DNA of 64,000 nt from SSF26 sp041918515 (GTDB lineage: Bacteria; Chloroflexota; Anaerolineae; J102): positions 62,001 to 126,000 of the forward strand of contig JAYRVO010000151.1 in assembly GCA_041918515.1 (NCBI GenBank). The letters run 5' to 3'. The notes under the pieces are model-generated. The model did not search any database. It was given only the letters and a program-made list of their open reading frames with translations, and was not told the DNA's origin. Shown piece after piece: positions 17,416 through 27,180 of this stretch. Both the position numbers and the translations under genes were made by a program. Position 1 is the stretch's first letter. Every line of letters starts with the position of its first letter.

Positions 17416-20049
17416 CGCCACCACGAATTGCCGGAAGCTTGTTTTTCCCGCTTCGACGCGCACGGGGCTGCGATAGACTTTGCCCAGGAGTTTGAAGGTG
17501 AGTTCGTAGTTGCCAACGGGTAGGTCGGCGGCGACGAAGTTTTCGGCCCAGGCGGGGTCGGGGCGCAGGGCGGGGTCGTTGGCGTAGGTGGGCAAGACGC
17601 GCACCAGGTGGTTGCCGGCGGCATCCAGGCGGTAGAGGAGGATGTTGAGGCCGGTCCAGGCGCGTCCGTCGGGCGTCACCAGCTGCCCGGCCACCGTGCC
17701 CAGCCCCGGCAAGGGTTCCAGCCAGAGGCCGGGGTGGTAGGAATGGCCAAAGTCAGGGCTGCCCAGACGGATTTCGACGTGGGTGTGCGGGCCGATGGCG
17801 ATGCCGGTCATGCCTACCGTGCCCACTGGCTGACCGCGGCTCACTCGTTCGTTGGTCTTCACGCCAATGGTGTTGAGATGGCCGTAGAGAACATAGACGG
17901 GTTGGTCGCGCCAGGTGCGGTCGAGGCGGAAGACGATGGTTTTGCCAAAAAAATTGGGTTTGGGGCCGAAAATGTGAGGGGGGCGATCCGGGCCGGCGTA
18001 GAAGATGGCGGCGTCGGCGGGGGCCAGGACGGGTGTGGCGAGGGGGTTGGGGATGTCGATGCCGTGGTGGGTGCGACGCCGCCCGTTTTGGGTGTCGCCG
18101 AAGGTGTAGATGGGGCCAGGGAGTTGGTTGGCGGCGGGGCTGACGGGACGGGCAAGCCAGTAGTGGTCGGCAGGGGTGGGGGAGGGTGTGGGCCAGGGGA
18201 GGATGGCGGCGGGGTGATCGAGGTAGGCGGTGGTGGTGGCGGGGACGGTGGTCGTGATCGGGGTGCTTGCGGGCGTGGGTGTTGCTATTTCTGGCTCGGC
18301 CAGGGGGGCGAGGGTGGGGTGGGCGGTGGGGGTCTCGATCTTGCCGCCGGCGGGGCGTTGAGGCGCGGCGTCGAAGATGCGCTGGAGGATTTCGGCCCGC
18401 TCTTTGGGCGTGGCCCAGCGCGGTTGGGCGAAGTCTTCGAGCACGGTGGTGAGGATTTCGGTGCTGAGCACGCGGCCCTTGTACAGAGTGTGGCGGGCGA
18501 TGAGGCCGGTGCGGGTGTCCCAGTCTTGCATTTGGTCGAAGAAGAGGTTGCCGAGGCCGTAGGTAATTACGCCGGAGCCGCCGGGATCGGCGATCCCGTA
18601 TGGTTCCATGGCTTGGGGGACGTGGCTTTGGACGCCGGTGACGATGTCGGCGCCGGCCGCACGTAAGGTCCGAAAGTCTTCGACCTGTTCGGGGATGGGC
18701 CAGGGGTTGTAAGTCTCATGGTATTGTAGTTCGACGGCGACCACATCTACTTGTTGGCTGAGGTCGTGGATGGCGGCGATGATGGCGGCGTAATTGTCAT
18801 AAAAATAGCAGGCGCCGGGTTGATCTGCTGTGGCCCAGGCGGTGTCGGGCCACCAGGCCAGGGCGGCCAGGAAGGCGAAGGTGTTGCCGTGGTCTTCCCA
18901 AAGCAGGGGCTGGCAGGCTTCCTTTTCGTCCAATCCGCTGCCGTAGATGGGGATGCGCCGCTGGCGGTAGAATTGGAGTGATTCGCGGGCGCCGTCGCGC
19001 CCGAAGTCGTTGACATGGTTGCCGCTGAGTCCGACGATATCGGTGCCGATGGCTTCCAGCGCCGCCCAATAGGGGTAGTCGGAGCAGAGCGTCAGGTTCA
19101 TGTAGGTGTTGTCAACTTTGCAGCCGTCGATGAAGGGGACTTCGTTGCTGACATGGGTGATGTCGGCGGCGGCGAGGGTGGCGGAGATGACGGCGGCGGG
19201 ATAGGTGTAGCCTTTTTCTTCCATCTTTTCGGCGGTTCCGCGCGACATGGCGGTGACGCCGGTCATGATCAGGGCCGTGAGGCGGCTGGGGTCGCGGTTC
19301 GTCGAGGGGGCGATGGCAGTTCGGAGCAGGGGGGCGAGTTCGGCAGCGCTGGGGCCAGTGATGGTAAGGGCGACAGCCAGAGGGTAGGTTTCGAGCGATA
19401 GGTGGTTGTCGAGTGGGTTGACGCCGTCGACGGCCAAGACCTTGTAGGTGGGGTCGAGTTGGTCGAAGGGGAGGAGGCCGAGGCGGCCAGGTTCGGCGGC
19501 CAGGCGGGTGGGGAGTTCGGCGGCGGGGGCGATGTGGGCAGGGAGATTTTCAAAGATGGGGCCGAGGGCGAGGGCGGCGTCTTCGCTGGCGAAGAGAGGG
19601 CCGTCTCCAGCGCCCGACCAGCGTATCTTCAACTCGTCCAGTGTGATCTCGTCCCGGACGGTGGCGAAGGGGGCGACGACGGCGTAGACGCGTTCGGCCA
19701 GTTTTTCGTCGTGGGTGGGGGCGAGGGGGGCGAAGGAGATGAAGTTGGCGGCGTCATCCACTGTTTCTTCCCAGAGGGCGGAACGGTTGCCGGGCAGGAC
19801 GCCGGGTTGATCGAGGGCGGCGTGCAGTTGGTCGCGCAGGTCGGTGGGGACGTTGGCGCTGAGGACGAGGCGGACGAAGGCGGGGGTGGGTGGGGGGGCG
19901 GGAGTGGAAGTGGGGGCAGGCGCGATCGCTGTGGTCGGCGTTGCTGCCGGCGCCAGGGTGGGCGGCGGCAGGGTCGGCTCGACACTGGCGGCGCAGGCAG
20001 AGAGGAGGAGGATGAGAAGGAGAAGGGGGAGGAGGCGAGGGCGGAGCAT
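17410..20049 (-). CDS. Lipoprotein with CapA-like and M23 peptidase domains
   Basis: A lipoprotein signal ends in LLLSAC (Cys at about residue 19), followed by a Pro/Thr/Ala linker. Residues about 55-250 resemble a periplasmic binding fold. Residues about 260-560 are a CapA (PGA_cap metallophosphatase-like) domain: TGVTAMSRG, LSGNHVNDFG, VELQYHETYNPWP, GVQSHVPQAM and TYGLGNLFFD. After a second Pro/Thr linker, residues about 660-765 form an M23 (LytM) peptidase with zinc ligands in HHGIDIP and GPHTHVEIRLG and the YGHL histidine. The C-terminus has a beta-sandwich-like tail. The protein is 879 residues long. The fusion suggests an envelope enzyme acting on peptidoglycan or a linked polymer. Exact substrate is unknown. 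Confidence 0.85.
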   Translation of the reverse strand: MLRPRLLPLLLLILLLSACAASVEPTLPPPTLAPAATPTTAIAPAPTSTPAPPPTPAFVRLVLSANVPTDLRDQLHAALDQPGVLPGNRSALWEETVDDAANFISFAPLAPTHDEKLAERVYAVVAPFATVRDEITLDELKIRWSGAGDGPLFASEDAALALGPIFENLPAHIAPAAELPTRLAAEPGRLGLLPFDQLDPTYKVLAVDGVNPLDNHLSLETYPLAVALTITGPSAAELAPLLRTAIAPSTNRDPSRLTALIMTGVTAMSRGTAEKMEEKGYTYPAAVISATLAAADITHVSNEVPFIDGCKVDNTYMNLTLCSDYPYWAALEAIGTDIVGLSGNHVNDFGRDGARESLQFYRQRRIPIYGSGLDEKEACQPLLWEDHGNTFAFLAALAWWPDTAWATADQPGACYFYDNYAAIIAAIHDLSQQVDVVAVELQYHETYNPWPIPEQVEDFRTLRAAGADIVTGVQSHVPQAMEPYGIADPGGSGVITYGLGNLFFDQMQDWDTRTGLIARHTLYKGRVLSTEILTTVLEDFAQPRWATPKERAEILQRIFDAAPQRPAGGKIETPTAHPTLAPLAEPEIATPTPASTPITTTVPATTTAYLDHPAAILPWPTPSPTPADHYWLARPVSPAANQLPGPIYTFGDTQNGRRRTHHGIDIPNPLATPVLAPADAAIFYAGPDRPPHIFGPKPNFFGKTIVFRLDRTWRDQPVYVLYGHLNTIGVKTNERVSRGQPVGTVGMTGIAIGPHTHVEIRLGSPDFGHSYHPGLWLEPLPGLGTVAGQLVTPDGRAWTGLNILLYRLDAAGNHLVRVLPTYANDPALRPDPAWAENFVAADLPVGNYELTFKLLGKVYRSPVRVEAGKTSFRQFVVAS

Positions 20050-20052
20050 CTG

Positions 20053-20976
20053 CTAGGTCCGATAATCAGTGACGCCAAAGGCAGCGACGATGTCCATGAT
20101 GTTGGTCACCTCGGCCTGGCTGAGTACGTCGTCCCAGAACAGGCTTTCGCCGTGCTCGGCGTAGGTGGTTTCGGTGGCGGTGAGGCCGTGGACGGTGCGC
20201 AGGGTGGTCATGGAGGGTACGAAGAGGTGGGCGGGGTGGATGGCGTGGGTGGGGTGGCCCAGGTAGTGGAGCAGGTTGCGGGTGGCGGCGAATGGCTGTT
20301 CGTAGAAGTCTTCGTAGTAGAAGATGGGGAGGCCGCGTTGTTGGAGTTGGCGCGTGGCCAGGGCGTGGGTGGCGGCCCACATGGCTGTTTGCTGTTCCAG
20401 GTCGGGGCGCGCGTTGTCGAGGAGGGTGGCCCAGCGTCCTCCTTCGGGTGACAGAGGGAGGACGCGCTCGCTGAAAAGGCGGCGGTGTGTATCCCAGCCC
20501 AATTCTTTCCAGAAGTTGGGGCGACGACGGAGGGAGGCGATGACGGCGCAGGGGTGGCGGGCGATGTAGACAATGCGGGCGTCGTAGCGACGAACGAGCC
20601 AATCGATCAGGAAGTTGGCGCGAATTTCTTTGAAGCCGATGACCTGGCACTCGCGCCAGATCGCGTCCACGAAGGCGTCGCTTACGTCTTGCAAGGGTGT
20701 GAACAGGTGGTTGCGCAAGAGCCATTTGTGTCGTTCGCGTCCGCTGAATATCGCGCAGAGGTGCTCCTCCAGGTGACTGGCAAGGACGGGGTCGCTGGCG
20801 TCGGTGTAACAGGCTGCTGTGGCGAAGTCACACACCTGGGGGTGCAGCGGCTCGAATAGAAGGAGGCCGCCGAGTGTTTTGGAGATGATGTCGGAGATCC
20901 AGGTGGTGCCGGAGCGGCCAAAGCCGAGGACGACGATGGGGCGCTGAAGAGGCGAGGAGGACGATGGTGTGGTCAT
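20053..20976 (-). CDS. Sulfotransferase-family protein
   Basis: From the ATG at 20976 (MTTPSSSSPLQRP) the protein has about 307 residues. The 5'-phosphosulfate-binding loop is clear near the N-terminus: IVVLGFGRSGTTWISDII. The 3'-phosphate-binding region is IVYIARHPCAVIASLRRR. These are the two PAPS-contacting motifs of cytosolic and bacterial sulfotransferases, so it likely transfers sulfate from PAPS to a glycan or other acceptor. The frame is open another 30 codons upstream but the added part overlaps the trmD leader and is not conserved. It ends three bases after the start of the CapA-M23 gene, so the two may be co-expressed. Confidence 0.83.
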   Translation of the reverse strand: MTTPSSSSPLQRPIVVLGFGRSGTTWISDIISKTLGGLLLFEPLHPQVCDFATAACYTDASDPVLASHLEEHLCAIFSGRERHKWLLRNHLFTPLQDVSDAFVDAIWRECQVIGFKEIRANFLIDWLVRRYDARIVYIARHPCAVIASLRRRPNFWKELGWDTHRRLFSERVLPLSPEGGRWATLLDNARPDLEQQTAMWAATHALATRQLQQRGLPIFYYEDFYEQPFAATRNLLHYLGHPTHAIHPAHLFVPSMTTLRTVHGLTATETTYAEHGESLFWDDVLSQAEVTNIMDIVAAFGVTDYRT

Positions 20977-21152
20977 AGCGGAGTATTGTAGCACGATTTG
21001 GTGGTGCGATGGTGACGCCGCTATGATCCAGTGTGTTTGTTCTTGTGGACGCGGATAGGGAAACACGGATGATGCAGATTTCCCATTTTCCCACTCTTTC
21101 TCACTGTCTCATTTTACGCAATACGCAGTCGGCACTACGCAATAGGCCCCCC

Positions 21153-21896
21153 ATGCGCATCGACATCCTTTCCATTTTCCCCGAAATGTTCGTCAGCCCG
21201 TTTGCCAGTTCCATCATCAAGCGGGCGCAGGAGCGCGGGCTGGTGGAGATTCGAGCGCACAATATCCGGGAGTATGCAAGTGACAAGCATCACCTGACGG
21301 ATGATGCACCTTATGGCGGCGGCGGGGGCATGGTGATGAAGCCGGAGCCGATCTTCGGGGCGGTGGAGGCGATTCGGGGTGAGGATGCTTGCCCGATCGT
21401 GTTGCTCACCCCGCAGGGCCGGGTGTTCACCCAGGCGGTGGCGCAGGAGTTGGCGGCGCTGCCGCGCTTCATCCTGGTTTGCGGGCGCTACGAGGGTTTC
21501 GACGAACGCATCCGCGCGTATTTGGCGACGGACGAGATTTCGATCGGTGATTATGTGCTGTCGGGCGGAGAGGTGGCGGCGATGGTGGTGGTGGATGCGG
21601 TCGTGCGGCTGTTGCCGGGCGCGTTGGGCTACGAGTTGTCGGCGACCGAGGATTCACATGCCACCGGTCTGTTGGAAGGCCCACATTACACGCGTCCGCC
21701 GCAGTTCCGAGAGTGGGCTGTGCCGGATATTTTGCTCTCTGGGCATCACGCCAATGTGATGAAATGGCGGCGCCAGCAGGCGCTGTTGCGTACGCTGGCG
21801 CGGCGACCCGACCTGCTGGCGACGGCGTCGCTGACGGCGAAGGAGCGAGCATGGCTGCGGGCGCAGGGCTATGAGGGGGCGTTTGCGGAGGAGTGA
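21153..21896 (+). CDS. trmD: tRNA (guanine-N1)-methyltransferase
   Basis: TrmD methylates G37 of tRNAs to prevent frameshifting. The start MRIDILSIFPEMF is the family N-terminus. The knotted SPOUT fold is shown by DDAPYGGGGGMVMKPEPIF, VCGRYEGFDERI and the S-adenosylmethionine-binding loop ISIGDYVLSGGE. The length of 247 residues is normal. The reading frame is open 40 codons upstream, but those residues come from intergenic sequence. The usual rpsP-rimM-rplS neighbours are absent. Its 3' end overlaps the convergent LCAT-like gene by 28 bases. Confidence 0.95.
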   Translation: MRIDILSIFPEMFVSPFASSIIKRAQERGLVEIRAHNIREYASDKHHLTDDAPYGGGGGMVMKPEPIFGAVEAIRGEDACPIVLLTPQGRVFTQAVAQELAALPRFILVCGRYEGFDERIRAYLATDEISIGDYVLSGGEVAAMVVVDAVVRLLPGALGYELSATEDSHATGLLEGPHYTRPPQFREWAVPDILLSGHHANVMKWRRQQALLRTLARRPDLLATASLTAKERAWLRAQGYEGAFAEE

Positions 21897-23341
21897 GGCG
21901 CCGTTGCCTCTACCGCGATCAACTCCTCCAACTCGATCAGTTTCTGTCCCGGCGCGCCGACTTTGGCGCGGAGTTGGTAGTAGCCTTCCTGGGGGGGAGC
22001 AGGCAGAGCGCCTTCGTAACGACCAGGCTGGTCGGGGCGTTCGAAGAGGCGGGTTTCGGCCACGGCGGGCGTGGTCGGTGGGGTGCTCAGGCCGGGTAGA
22101 GGCTCCCGCCAGGCCAGTTGGACGCGGATGACGGCCTGGGATACGGCCGGCAGGTCGGGTCGATTGCGATGGATGGTCGCCCACAGGCGGATGGGTTCGC
22201 CAGGGGCATAAACGTCTTCCTCCGGCTCGAAGATGACGCGCAGGTTGGGCGTGGTGACAGCGTCGCGACTTTCGCCAAAGTAGCGGTCGCGCAGTTCCCA
22301 TTGCAGGAATTCGAGCACGGGCGGGGCGACGTAGATGTCGCCGTGGGTGGCGATGAAGGGTAATTTTTCGTGGGCGCCGGCGTGGATGGCGCTGAATTCG
22401 GGCACTGTGCCGTCCCCGGCCTCGGTGCGCACCCATTCGATGTCCTCCCACTTGCCGCCCGGCCCCAAACGCACGACGCCGCCGGTCGAGGTTTCCACCT
22501 TGCGCCCGAAGAAACAGAGCGTCTCGACGCTATAGGTGGCGCCTAGCTCCTCGTTGAACTGCTGGCCTGCATGAAGCAAATGATGATGGCCTGCATCCAA
22601 CCAATCGAGATTGCTGTAAGGGTCGATGGGCCACCCGCTTGCGTCCTGCAAGAACGAGTGCCGCTGTGGCACCAGGTTGTAGATCGACGGAAAGGAGCGG
22701 ATGAGTTCGATGCTGCGTTCTTGCAGGCCAAAGGCATTGAAGCCGCGGCGGAACATCATGTCCAGCCCTTTGGTGAGCATGCCGATGGCCTTGGGCGCGC
22801 CGTCTAGCGGGGAGGCCATGAGGAAATTGCGCCCCACCCAATCCTTCCCCCCCTCTTTTTCGATGTACCAGCGTGAGACGATGCCGCCATTGCTGTGGCC
22901 GATCAGCCAGGCTTTGGCGCCGGGGTGATCAGCGCGCCAACGCTCGATGGCTTCTCCCAGTTGGCGGGCGGAGATGCGGTTATCTTGTCGCCAGTCATAG
23001 CTGAAGGTGTAGACATCAAGCTCGGCTTCGCTGTATCGATTCGGGTCCACGCGGTAGCCGATTTTTTCCAGGAAAGCCAGCAGACGCCCGTAATGCTCCT
23101 GCTTGACCCAGGGCAGGACGAACATGACTTCCTCGACGATGCCGGCCGGTTCCAGAGGATTGGGATAGGTCAGCTTCTGGAACAGATTGTCGATCCAGTC
23201 GTCCCATTGCAGAGGGTTGGCGGGGATGGAGTTGAAATCGACCCACACGAGCTTGCCAGTGGCAGGATCGCGCAGCTTGCTGCCCATATAACCAGGCACG
23301 ATCACGATGAAGTGTGGTGGAACGCCGGTTGAAGCTGGCAT
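21869..23341 (-). CDS. LCAT/lipase-like alpha/beta hydrolase
   Basis: This 490-residue alpha/beta hydrolase resembles the lecithin:cholesterol acyltransferase group (acyltransferase or phospholipase). The N-terminal part has HFIVIVPGYMGSKLRDP, like the GF(L/M)GS oxyanion loop of the family. The nucleophile elbow is AWLIGHSNGGIVSRWY (Ser at about residue 148). The later histidine lies in the IATHGDIY region. No signal peptide is visible, so it is probably cytoplasmic. The last 110 residues form an added beta-rich domain (VIRVQLAWREPLPGL and following). It is transcribed divergently from the subtilase. Function beyond ester hydrolysis is unknown. Confidence 0.78.
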   Translation of the reverse strand: MPASTGVPPHFIVIVPGYMGSKLRDPATGKLVWVDFNSIPANPLQWDDWIDNLFQKLTYPNPLEPAGIVEEVMFVLPWVKQEHYGRLLAFLEKIGYRVDPNRYSEAELDVYTFSYDWRQDNRISARQLGEAIERWRADHPGAKAWLIGHSNGGIVSRWYIEKEGGKDWVGRNFLMASPLDGAPKAIGMLTKGLDMMFRRGFNAFGLQERSIELIRSFPSIYNLVPQRHSFLQDASGWPIDPYSNLDWLDAGHHHLLHAGQQFNEELGATYSVETLCFFGRKVETSTGGVVRLGPGGKWEDIEWVRTEAGDGTVPEFSAIHAGAHEKLPFIATHGDIYVAPPVLEFLQWELRDRYFGESRDAVTTPNLRVIFEPEEDVYAPGEPIRLWATIHRNRPDLPAVSQAVIRVQLAWREPLPGLSTPPTTPAVAETRLFERPDQPGRYEGALPAPPQEGYYQLRAKVGAPGQKLIELEELIAVEATAPHSSANAPS

Positions 23342-23611
23342 AGATCACCTCTCTGGTTGTGGAGGATTGCCGAAAAGAAAAAACCAGCATTGTGTCGTCA
23401 ATCACTGCTTCAGAGAAAGATTATAGCTATAAGGGATAGACATTGGCAACATGCCGCCGAACGGCGTTGGCTGTACGTGGGGAAGGCGTCAGAAGAGCGC
23501 CTGCCGGCCAGCCGTAGCTATTTCGGCGAGACATCGTCATCACAAATATGTCAGTAAATGCCGCATAGTCGTTCGCTTTTCTCCATTCTTTCTTCTTCCT
23601 CCGGAGGCCCC
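23342..23611. other. Divergent intergenic region
   Basis: This 270-base spacer lies between two divergent genes and must hold both promoters. It is AT-richer than its surroundings, notably near 23360-23450. A clear ribosome-binding site (GGAGG at 23603-23607) precedes the subtilase ATG. No other structure stands out. Confidence 0.5.
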
Positions 23612-25588
23612 ATGCATCACAACTCCCCCTCGTTCTTCCAAACTCGAACTGTCAGGTTGCTCTTCCTTTTACTGTTGGCGACTTTTGCGCTTGGCGGCGG
23701 ATTGGCGGTTTGGGCAGATGATCCCACCACCGATCCCGCCAATCCGGCGGCTACAGGCCCGCTGTGGACGGTCGAAGGGGTGCAACCGCTCGCCGACCGC
23801 TATATCGTCGTTTTCAACGATGCAGCTCTGGCTGCGCCCAGCGCCCAGGCCGAGGGTGTGACCGTCAGTACGTTATCGCAGCAGATGGTGACCGAGGCCG
23901 GCGGAGAATTGTACTATATTTACGAGCAGGCATTGCATGGGTTTGCCGCCAGGCTGTCGCCAGAAGCCGCGGCGCAGATTGCGGCCAATCCCTATGTCGC
24001 TTATGTAGAGCCGGATGCGGTGATGACGGCCATCGGGTCGCAATCGCCGGCCACATGGGGGTTGGATCGTATCGACCAGCGCACATTGCCGCTCAATAAT
24101 CGCTACGATTACAGCACGGATGGCGCTGGCGTCCACGCCTATATCATCGATACTGGGATACGCGCCACGCACACCGAGTTCACAGGCCGTGTGGGCAATG
24201 GCTATACAGCTATCAATGATGGCCAGGGAAGCAATGACTGCAATGGGCACGGCACCCATGTGGCCGGGACAGTGGGTGGGACGACTTATGGCGTTGCCAA
24301 GTCCGTCACCTTACATCCCGTGCGCGTCCTGGATTGCAATGGCTCTGGCAGCACTTCTGGCGTCATTGCCGGCATCGATTGGGTGACGGCGAATCACGTC
24401 AAACCGGCCGTAGCGAACATGAGCCTGGGCTGCGGCGCTTCGACATCGTTGGATACGGCTTTGCGCAATTCCATCTCCGCCGGCATAACCTACGCTGTGG
24501 CGGCGGGCAACGAAAATGCGCTCGCCTGTAACGGCTCACCCTCGCGGGTGGCAGAAGCCCTCACGGTGGGCGCCAGCACCAACACCGACGCCCGCGCCTC
24601 ATTCTCAAATTATGGGACGTGCCTGGACCTCTTTGCACCGGGACAGAATATCACCTCTTCTGTCAATAGCAGCGACACCGCCACAGCCATCTACAGCGGC
24701 ACCTCGATGGCCTCGCCGCATGTTGCTGGCGTCGCCGCGCTCTACCTGGCTGTAAACCCGGGCGCGTCACCGGCTACGGCGGCCAGCGCCATCACTAGCA
24801 ACGCTACTGCGGGTAGGTTGACCAGCATTGGCACTGGCTCGCCCAACCTGCTTTTGTATTCCGGCTTCATCGGCGCCCCAGCAGGCACACCTACCTCTAC
24901 GCCCACTCGACCTGCCGCAACCCCCACCCCTACGCCTACACCCACCCGACCCGCCACAACCCCAACACCCACCCCCACGCCGGGAACTTGCGTGAACCGT
25001 ATCGTCAATGGCGGTTTCGAGAGCGGTGCAGCGAATTGGACGCAAAGCTCCAGCCGGGGCTACGCCCTGATCTGCACGTCCGCCACCTGCGGCGCTGGCC
25101 TGAATCCGCATGGCGGCAGCTACGCCACCTGGTTGGGCGGCGCCAACAGTGAAAGCGCCAAAATCACGCAGAGTATCGTCTTGCCGGCTAGACAGCCCGC
25201 CATCCTCGGTTACTGGCATCGCATCGAGTCCGGCGATGTCTGCGGCTATGACTATGGCTATGTGCGCGTTACGGTGGGTAGGACAACCAAGACGGTCAAG
25301 ACCTACAGCCTTTGCAGTTCCACCGTCACGGCTGGTTGGGTGAAGCAGACGATCGATCTGAGCAGTTACGCTGGCAAGACCATCACCCTTGCCTTCCAGG
25401 CTAACACCGATTCATCCAATGTGAGCAACCTGTTCGTGGATGACGTCTCGCTCAGCAATAGCAGCACATGCACTGCCGACGCCGCTACTGAAGTCTCCGC
25501 GCCAGAAGATGGCGCGTACCTCGTCGAGCCACTCAGCCTACCCAAACCGGAATCGCTTCCCGACGCCATCGTCCCCAATCAGCGTTGA
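23612..25588 (+). CDS. Secreted subtilisin-family serine protease
   Basis: The ATG at 23612 follows GGAGG by four bases and is preferred over an in-frame ATG 54 bases upstream. A signal peptide (LLFLLLLATFALGGGLAVWA) leads to an I9 propeptide (about residues 55-125, ADRYIVVFND) and a proteinase K-like S8 domain (about 150-405). The catalytic triad is Asp in YIIDTGIRATHTEF, His in CNGHGTHVAGTVGG and Ser in YSGTSMASPHVAG; AAGNEN supplies the oxyanion Asn. A Thr/Pro linker (about 423-456) joins a C-terminal jelly-roll of about 150 residues (CVNRIVNGGFESG), probably a binding module. It is an extracellular protease for nutrient release. Confidence 0.93.
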   Translation: MHHNSPSFFQTRTVRLLFLLLLATFALGGGLAVWADDPTTDPANPAATGPLWTVEGVQPLADRYIVVFNDAALAAPSAQAEGVTVSTLSQQMVTEAGGELYYIYEQALHGFAARLSPEAAAQIAANPYVAYVEPDAVMTAIGSQSPATWGLDRIDQRTLPLNNRYDYSTDGAGVHAYIIDTGIRATHTEFTGRVGNGYTAINDGQGSNDCNGHGTHVAGTVGGTTYGVAKSVTLHPVRVLDCNGSGSTSGVIAGIDWVTANHVKPAVANMSLGCGASTSLDTALRNSISAGITYAVAAGNENALACNGSPSRVAEALTVGASTNTDARASFSNYGTCLDLFAPGQNITSSVNSSDTATAIYSGTSMASPHVAGVAALYLAVNPGASPATAASAITSNATAGRLTSIGTGSPNLLLYSGFIGAPAGTPTSTPTRPAATPTPTPTPTRPATTPTPTPTPGTCVNRIVNGGFESGAANWTQSSSRGYALICTSATCGAGLNPHGGSYATWLGGANSESAKITQSIVLPARQPAILGYWHRIESGDVCGYDYGYVRVTVGRTTKTVKTYSLCSSTVTAGWVKQTIDLSSYAGKTITLAFQANTDSSNVSNLFVDDVSLSNSSTCTADAATEVSAPEDGAYLVEPLSLPKPESLPDAIVPNQR

Positions 25589-25600
25589 CGCCTCGTCCAT

Positions 25601-25634
25601 GGATGCGGATGGGATAAGCTTCCCATCCGCATCC
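25601..25634. terminator. Perfect 14-bp hairpin between convergent genes
   Basis: The arms GGATGCGGATGGGA and TCCCATCCGCATCC pair perfectly around a six-base loop (TAAGCT). The hairpin lies 12 bases after the subtilase stop and 34 bases beyond the end of the convergent carboxypeptidase gene, so it probably serves as a bidirectional terminator, though it lacks a T-run. Confidence 0.65.
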
Positions 25635-25668
25635 ACCCTCACGCACCACGGAGCCCGGAACACACACC

Positions 25669-27180
25669 TCACACCCCGTACAACTCTCCGAACTTGGTCC
25701 TGAGATAAGCCATCAGCGGCTCATGGCTGGGAGCTTGGCCGGTCACGCGGCGCAGCAGGTCGGGTGAACGATAACGCTTGCCGTGCTGGTAGATGTTGGT
25801 CTTCAGCCACTCGAGCAGGGGCAGGAAATCGCCGGAGCTAAGTTGGGCGTCCAGATCGGGCAGGGCGGCGCGGGCGGCGGCGTCGATCTGGGCTGCGTAG
25901 AGATTGCCGAGGGCGTAGGTGGGGAAATAGCCGAAACCGCCGAACGACCAGTGGACATCCTGCAAACAGCCCTGGGCGTCGTCGGGCACGGGGATGCCCA
26001 GGTAACGCTCGAAGGTCTCGTTCCAGACGCCGGGGATGTCGGCCACGGGCAAATCGCCGCTGATGATGGCCTGCTCGATCTCGAAGCGCAGCATGATGTG
26101 CAGGTTGTAGGTCACTTCGTCGGCTTCGACGCGGATGTAGGATGGGCTGACCGCGTTGACCGCGAAGTAGAAATCGTCGAGCGAGACATCACCAAGCGCG
26201 GCGGGGTAGGTCTGCTGGGCGCGGGGGAAGAAATAGCGCCAGTAGGGGCGGCTGCGGCCCACGAAGTTCTCCCACAGCCGCGATTGCGATTCGTGGATGC
26301 CCATGCTGCAGGCGTCGCCCAAAGGCCCACCAAAGGCAGAGGCCGGCAGGTTCTGCTCGTAGAGGCCATGCCCGGCTTCGTGCAGGACGCCGAAGAAGGA
26401 TTCGTTGAAGAAATCGAGCGTGTAGCGGGTGGTGATGCGCACGTCGCCGGGGCCGATGCCGATGCAAAACGGGTGGGTGACGGTGTCCAGCCGCCCGCCC
26501 AGCAGATCGTAGCCGAAGGCGGCGGCGGCGGCTTCGCCGAACAGCTTCTGGCGGTCGAGCGGAAACTCGCGGTGGAGGATGGCGGTGTTGGGGCGCCGCG
26601 ATGAGCCGAGGATGGCATGGACGAAGGGGGTCAGTTCATCGCGCAGGGCCGAAAACAGCCGCTTGACCTCGGCGGTGGTCATGCCCGGCTCGTATTCGTC
26701 GAGCAGGGCGTCGTAGGGGCTGTCGGTGTAGCCGATGTAGCCCGCCACCTGTCTCGCCAGCTCGATGTGTTTGCTCAACCAGGGCTGGAACAGGGCGAAT
26801 TCTGACTTGCGGCGGGCCTCTGTCCAGGCGCTTTGGGCCAACACAGAGGTGCGGCTGATCTCCTCGACCAACTCGGCCGGGACTTTGGTGGCGCGGTCGT
26901 AATCGTGACGCCACTCGCGCAGATTCACGGCCTCGGTGCTTTCCGGATCCCGCGCGAAGTCTCCTGCTTCGGCCTCAGCCAGCAACTCGCCCACGCGCGG
27001 GTCGATGAGCAGGCGATGGCTGCGCCCGCTGATGTAGGCGCTCTGCTCGGCTCGCAGGTTGGCGCCTTTGCTGGGCATATACGTCTCACGATCCCAGGAG
27101 ATGATGCTGCCGATGCTGTGGAGCGTGGTGATTTCTTTGGAAATGGCGAAAAGTTCGTCGTAGGCTTGTTGGGGGGTCAT
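25669..27180 (-). CDS. Carboxypeptidase Taq-type metallopeptidase (M32)
   Basis: This 503-residue protein belongs to peptidase family M32, zinc carboxypeptidases with broad specificity first known from Thermus. The active site is HEAGHGLYEQNLP (HEXXH at about residues 265-269), and the third ligand and neighbours lie in MGIHESQSRLWENFVGRS, a family signature. The N-terminus (QQAYDELFAISKEITTLHS) and the fold-closing segment ISWDRETYMPSKGANLRAEQ also match. No signal peptide is seen, so it is cytoplasmic and likely finishes degradation of peptides, which would suit a peptide-scavenging organism with a secreted subtilase and an oligopeptide transporter nearby. Confidence 0.93.
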   Translation of the reverse strand: MTPQQAYDELFAISKEITTLHSIGSIISWDRETYMPSKGANLRAEQSAYISGRSHRLLIDPRVGELLAEAEAGDFARDPESTEAVNLREWRHDYDRATKVPAELVEEISRTSVLAQSAWTEARRKSEFALFQPWLSKHIELARQVAGYIGYTDSPYDALLDEYEPGMTTAEVKRLFSALRDELTPFVHAILGSSRRPNTAILHREFPLDRQKLFGEAAAAAFGYDLLGGRLDTVTHPFCIGIGPGDVRITTRYTLDFFNESFFGVLHEAGHGLYEQNLPASAFGGPLGDACSMGIHESQSRLWENFVGRSRPYWRYFFPRAQQTYPAALGDVSLDDFYFAVNAVSPSYIRVEADEVTYNLHIMLRFEIEQAIISGDLPVADIPGVWNETFERYLGIPVPDDAQGCLQDVHWSFGGFGYFPTYALGNLYAAQIDAAARAALPDLDAQLSSGDFLPLLEWLKTNIYQHGKRYRSPDLLRRVTGQAPSHEPLMAYLRTKFGELYGV

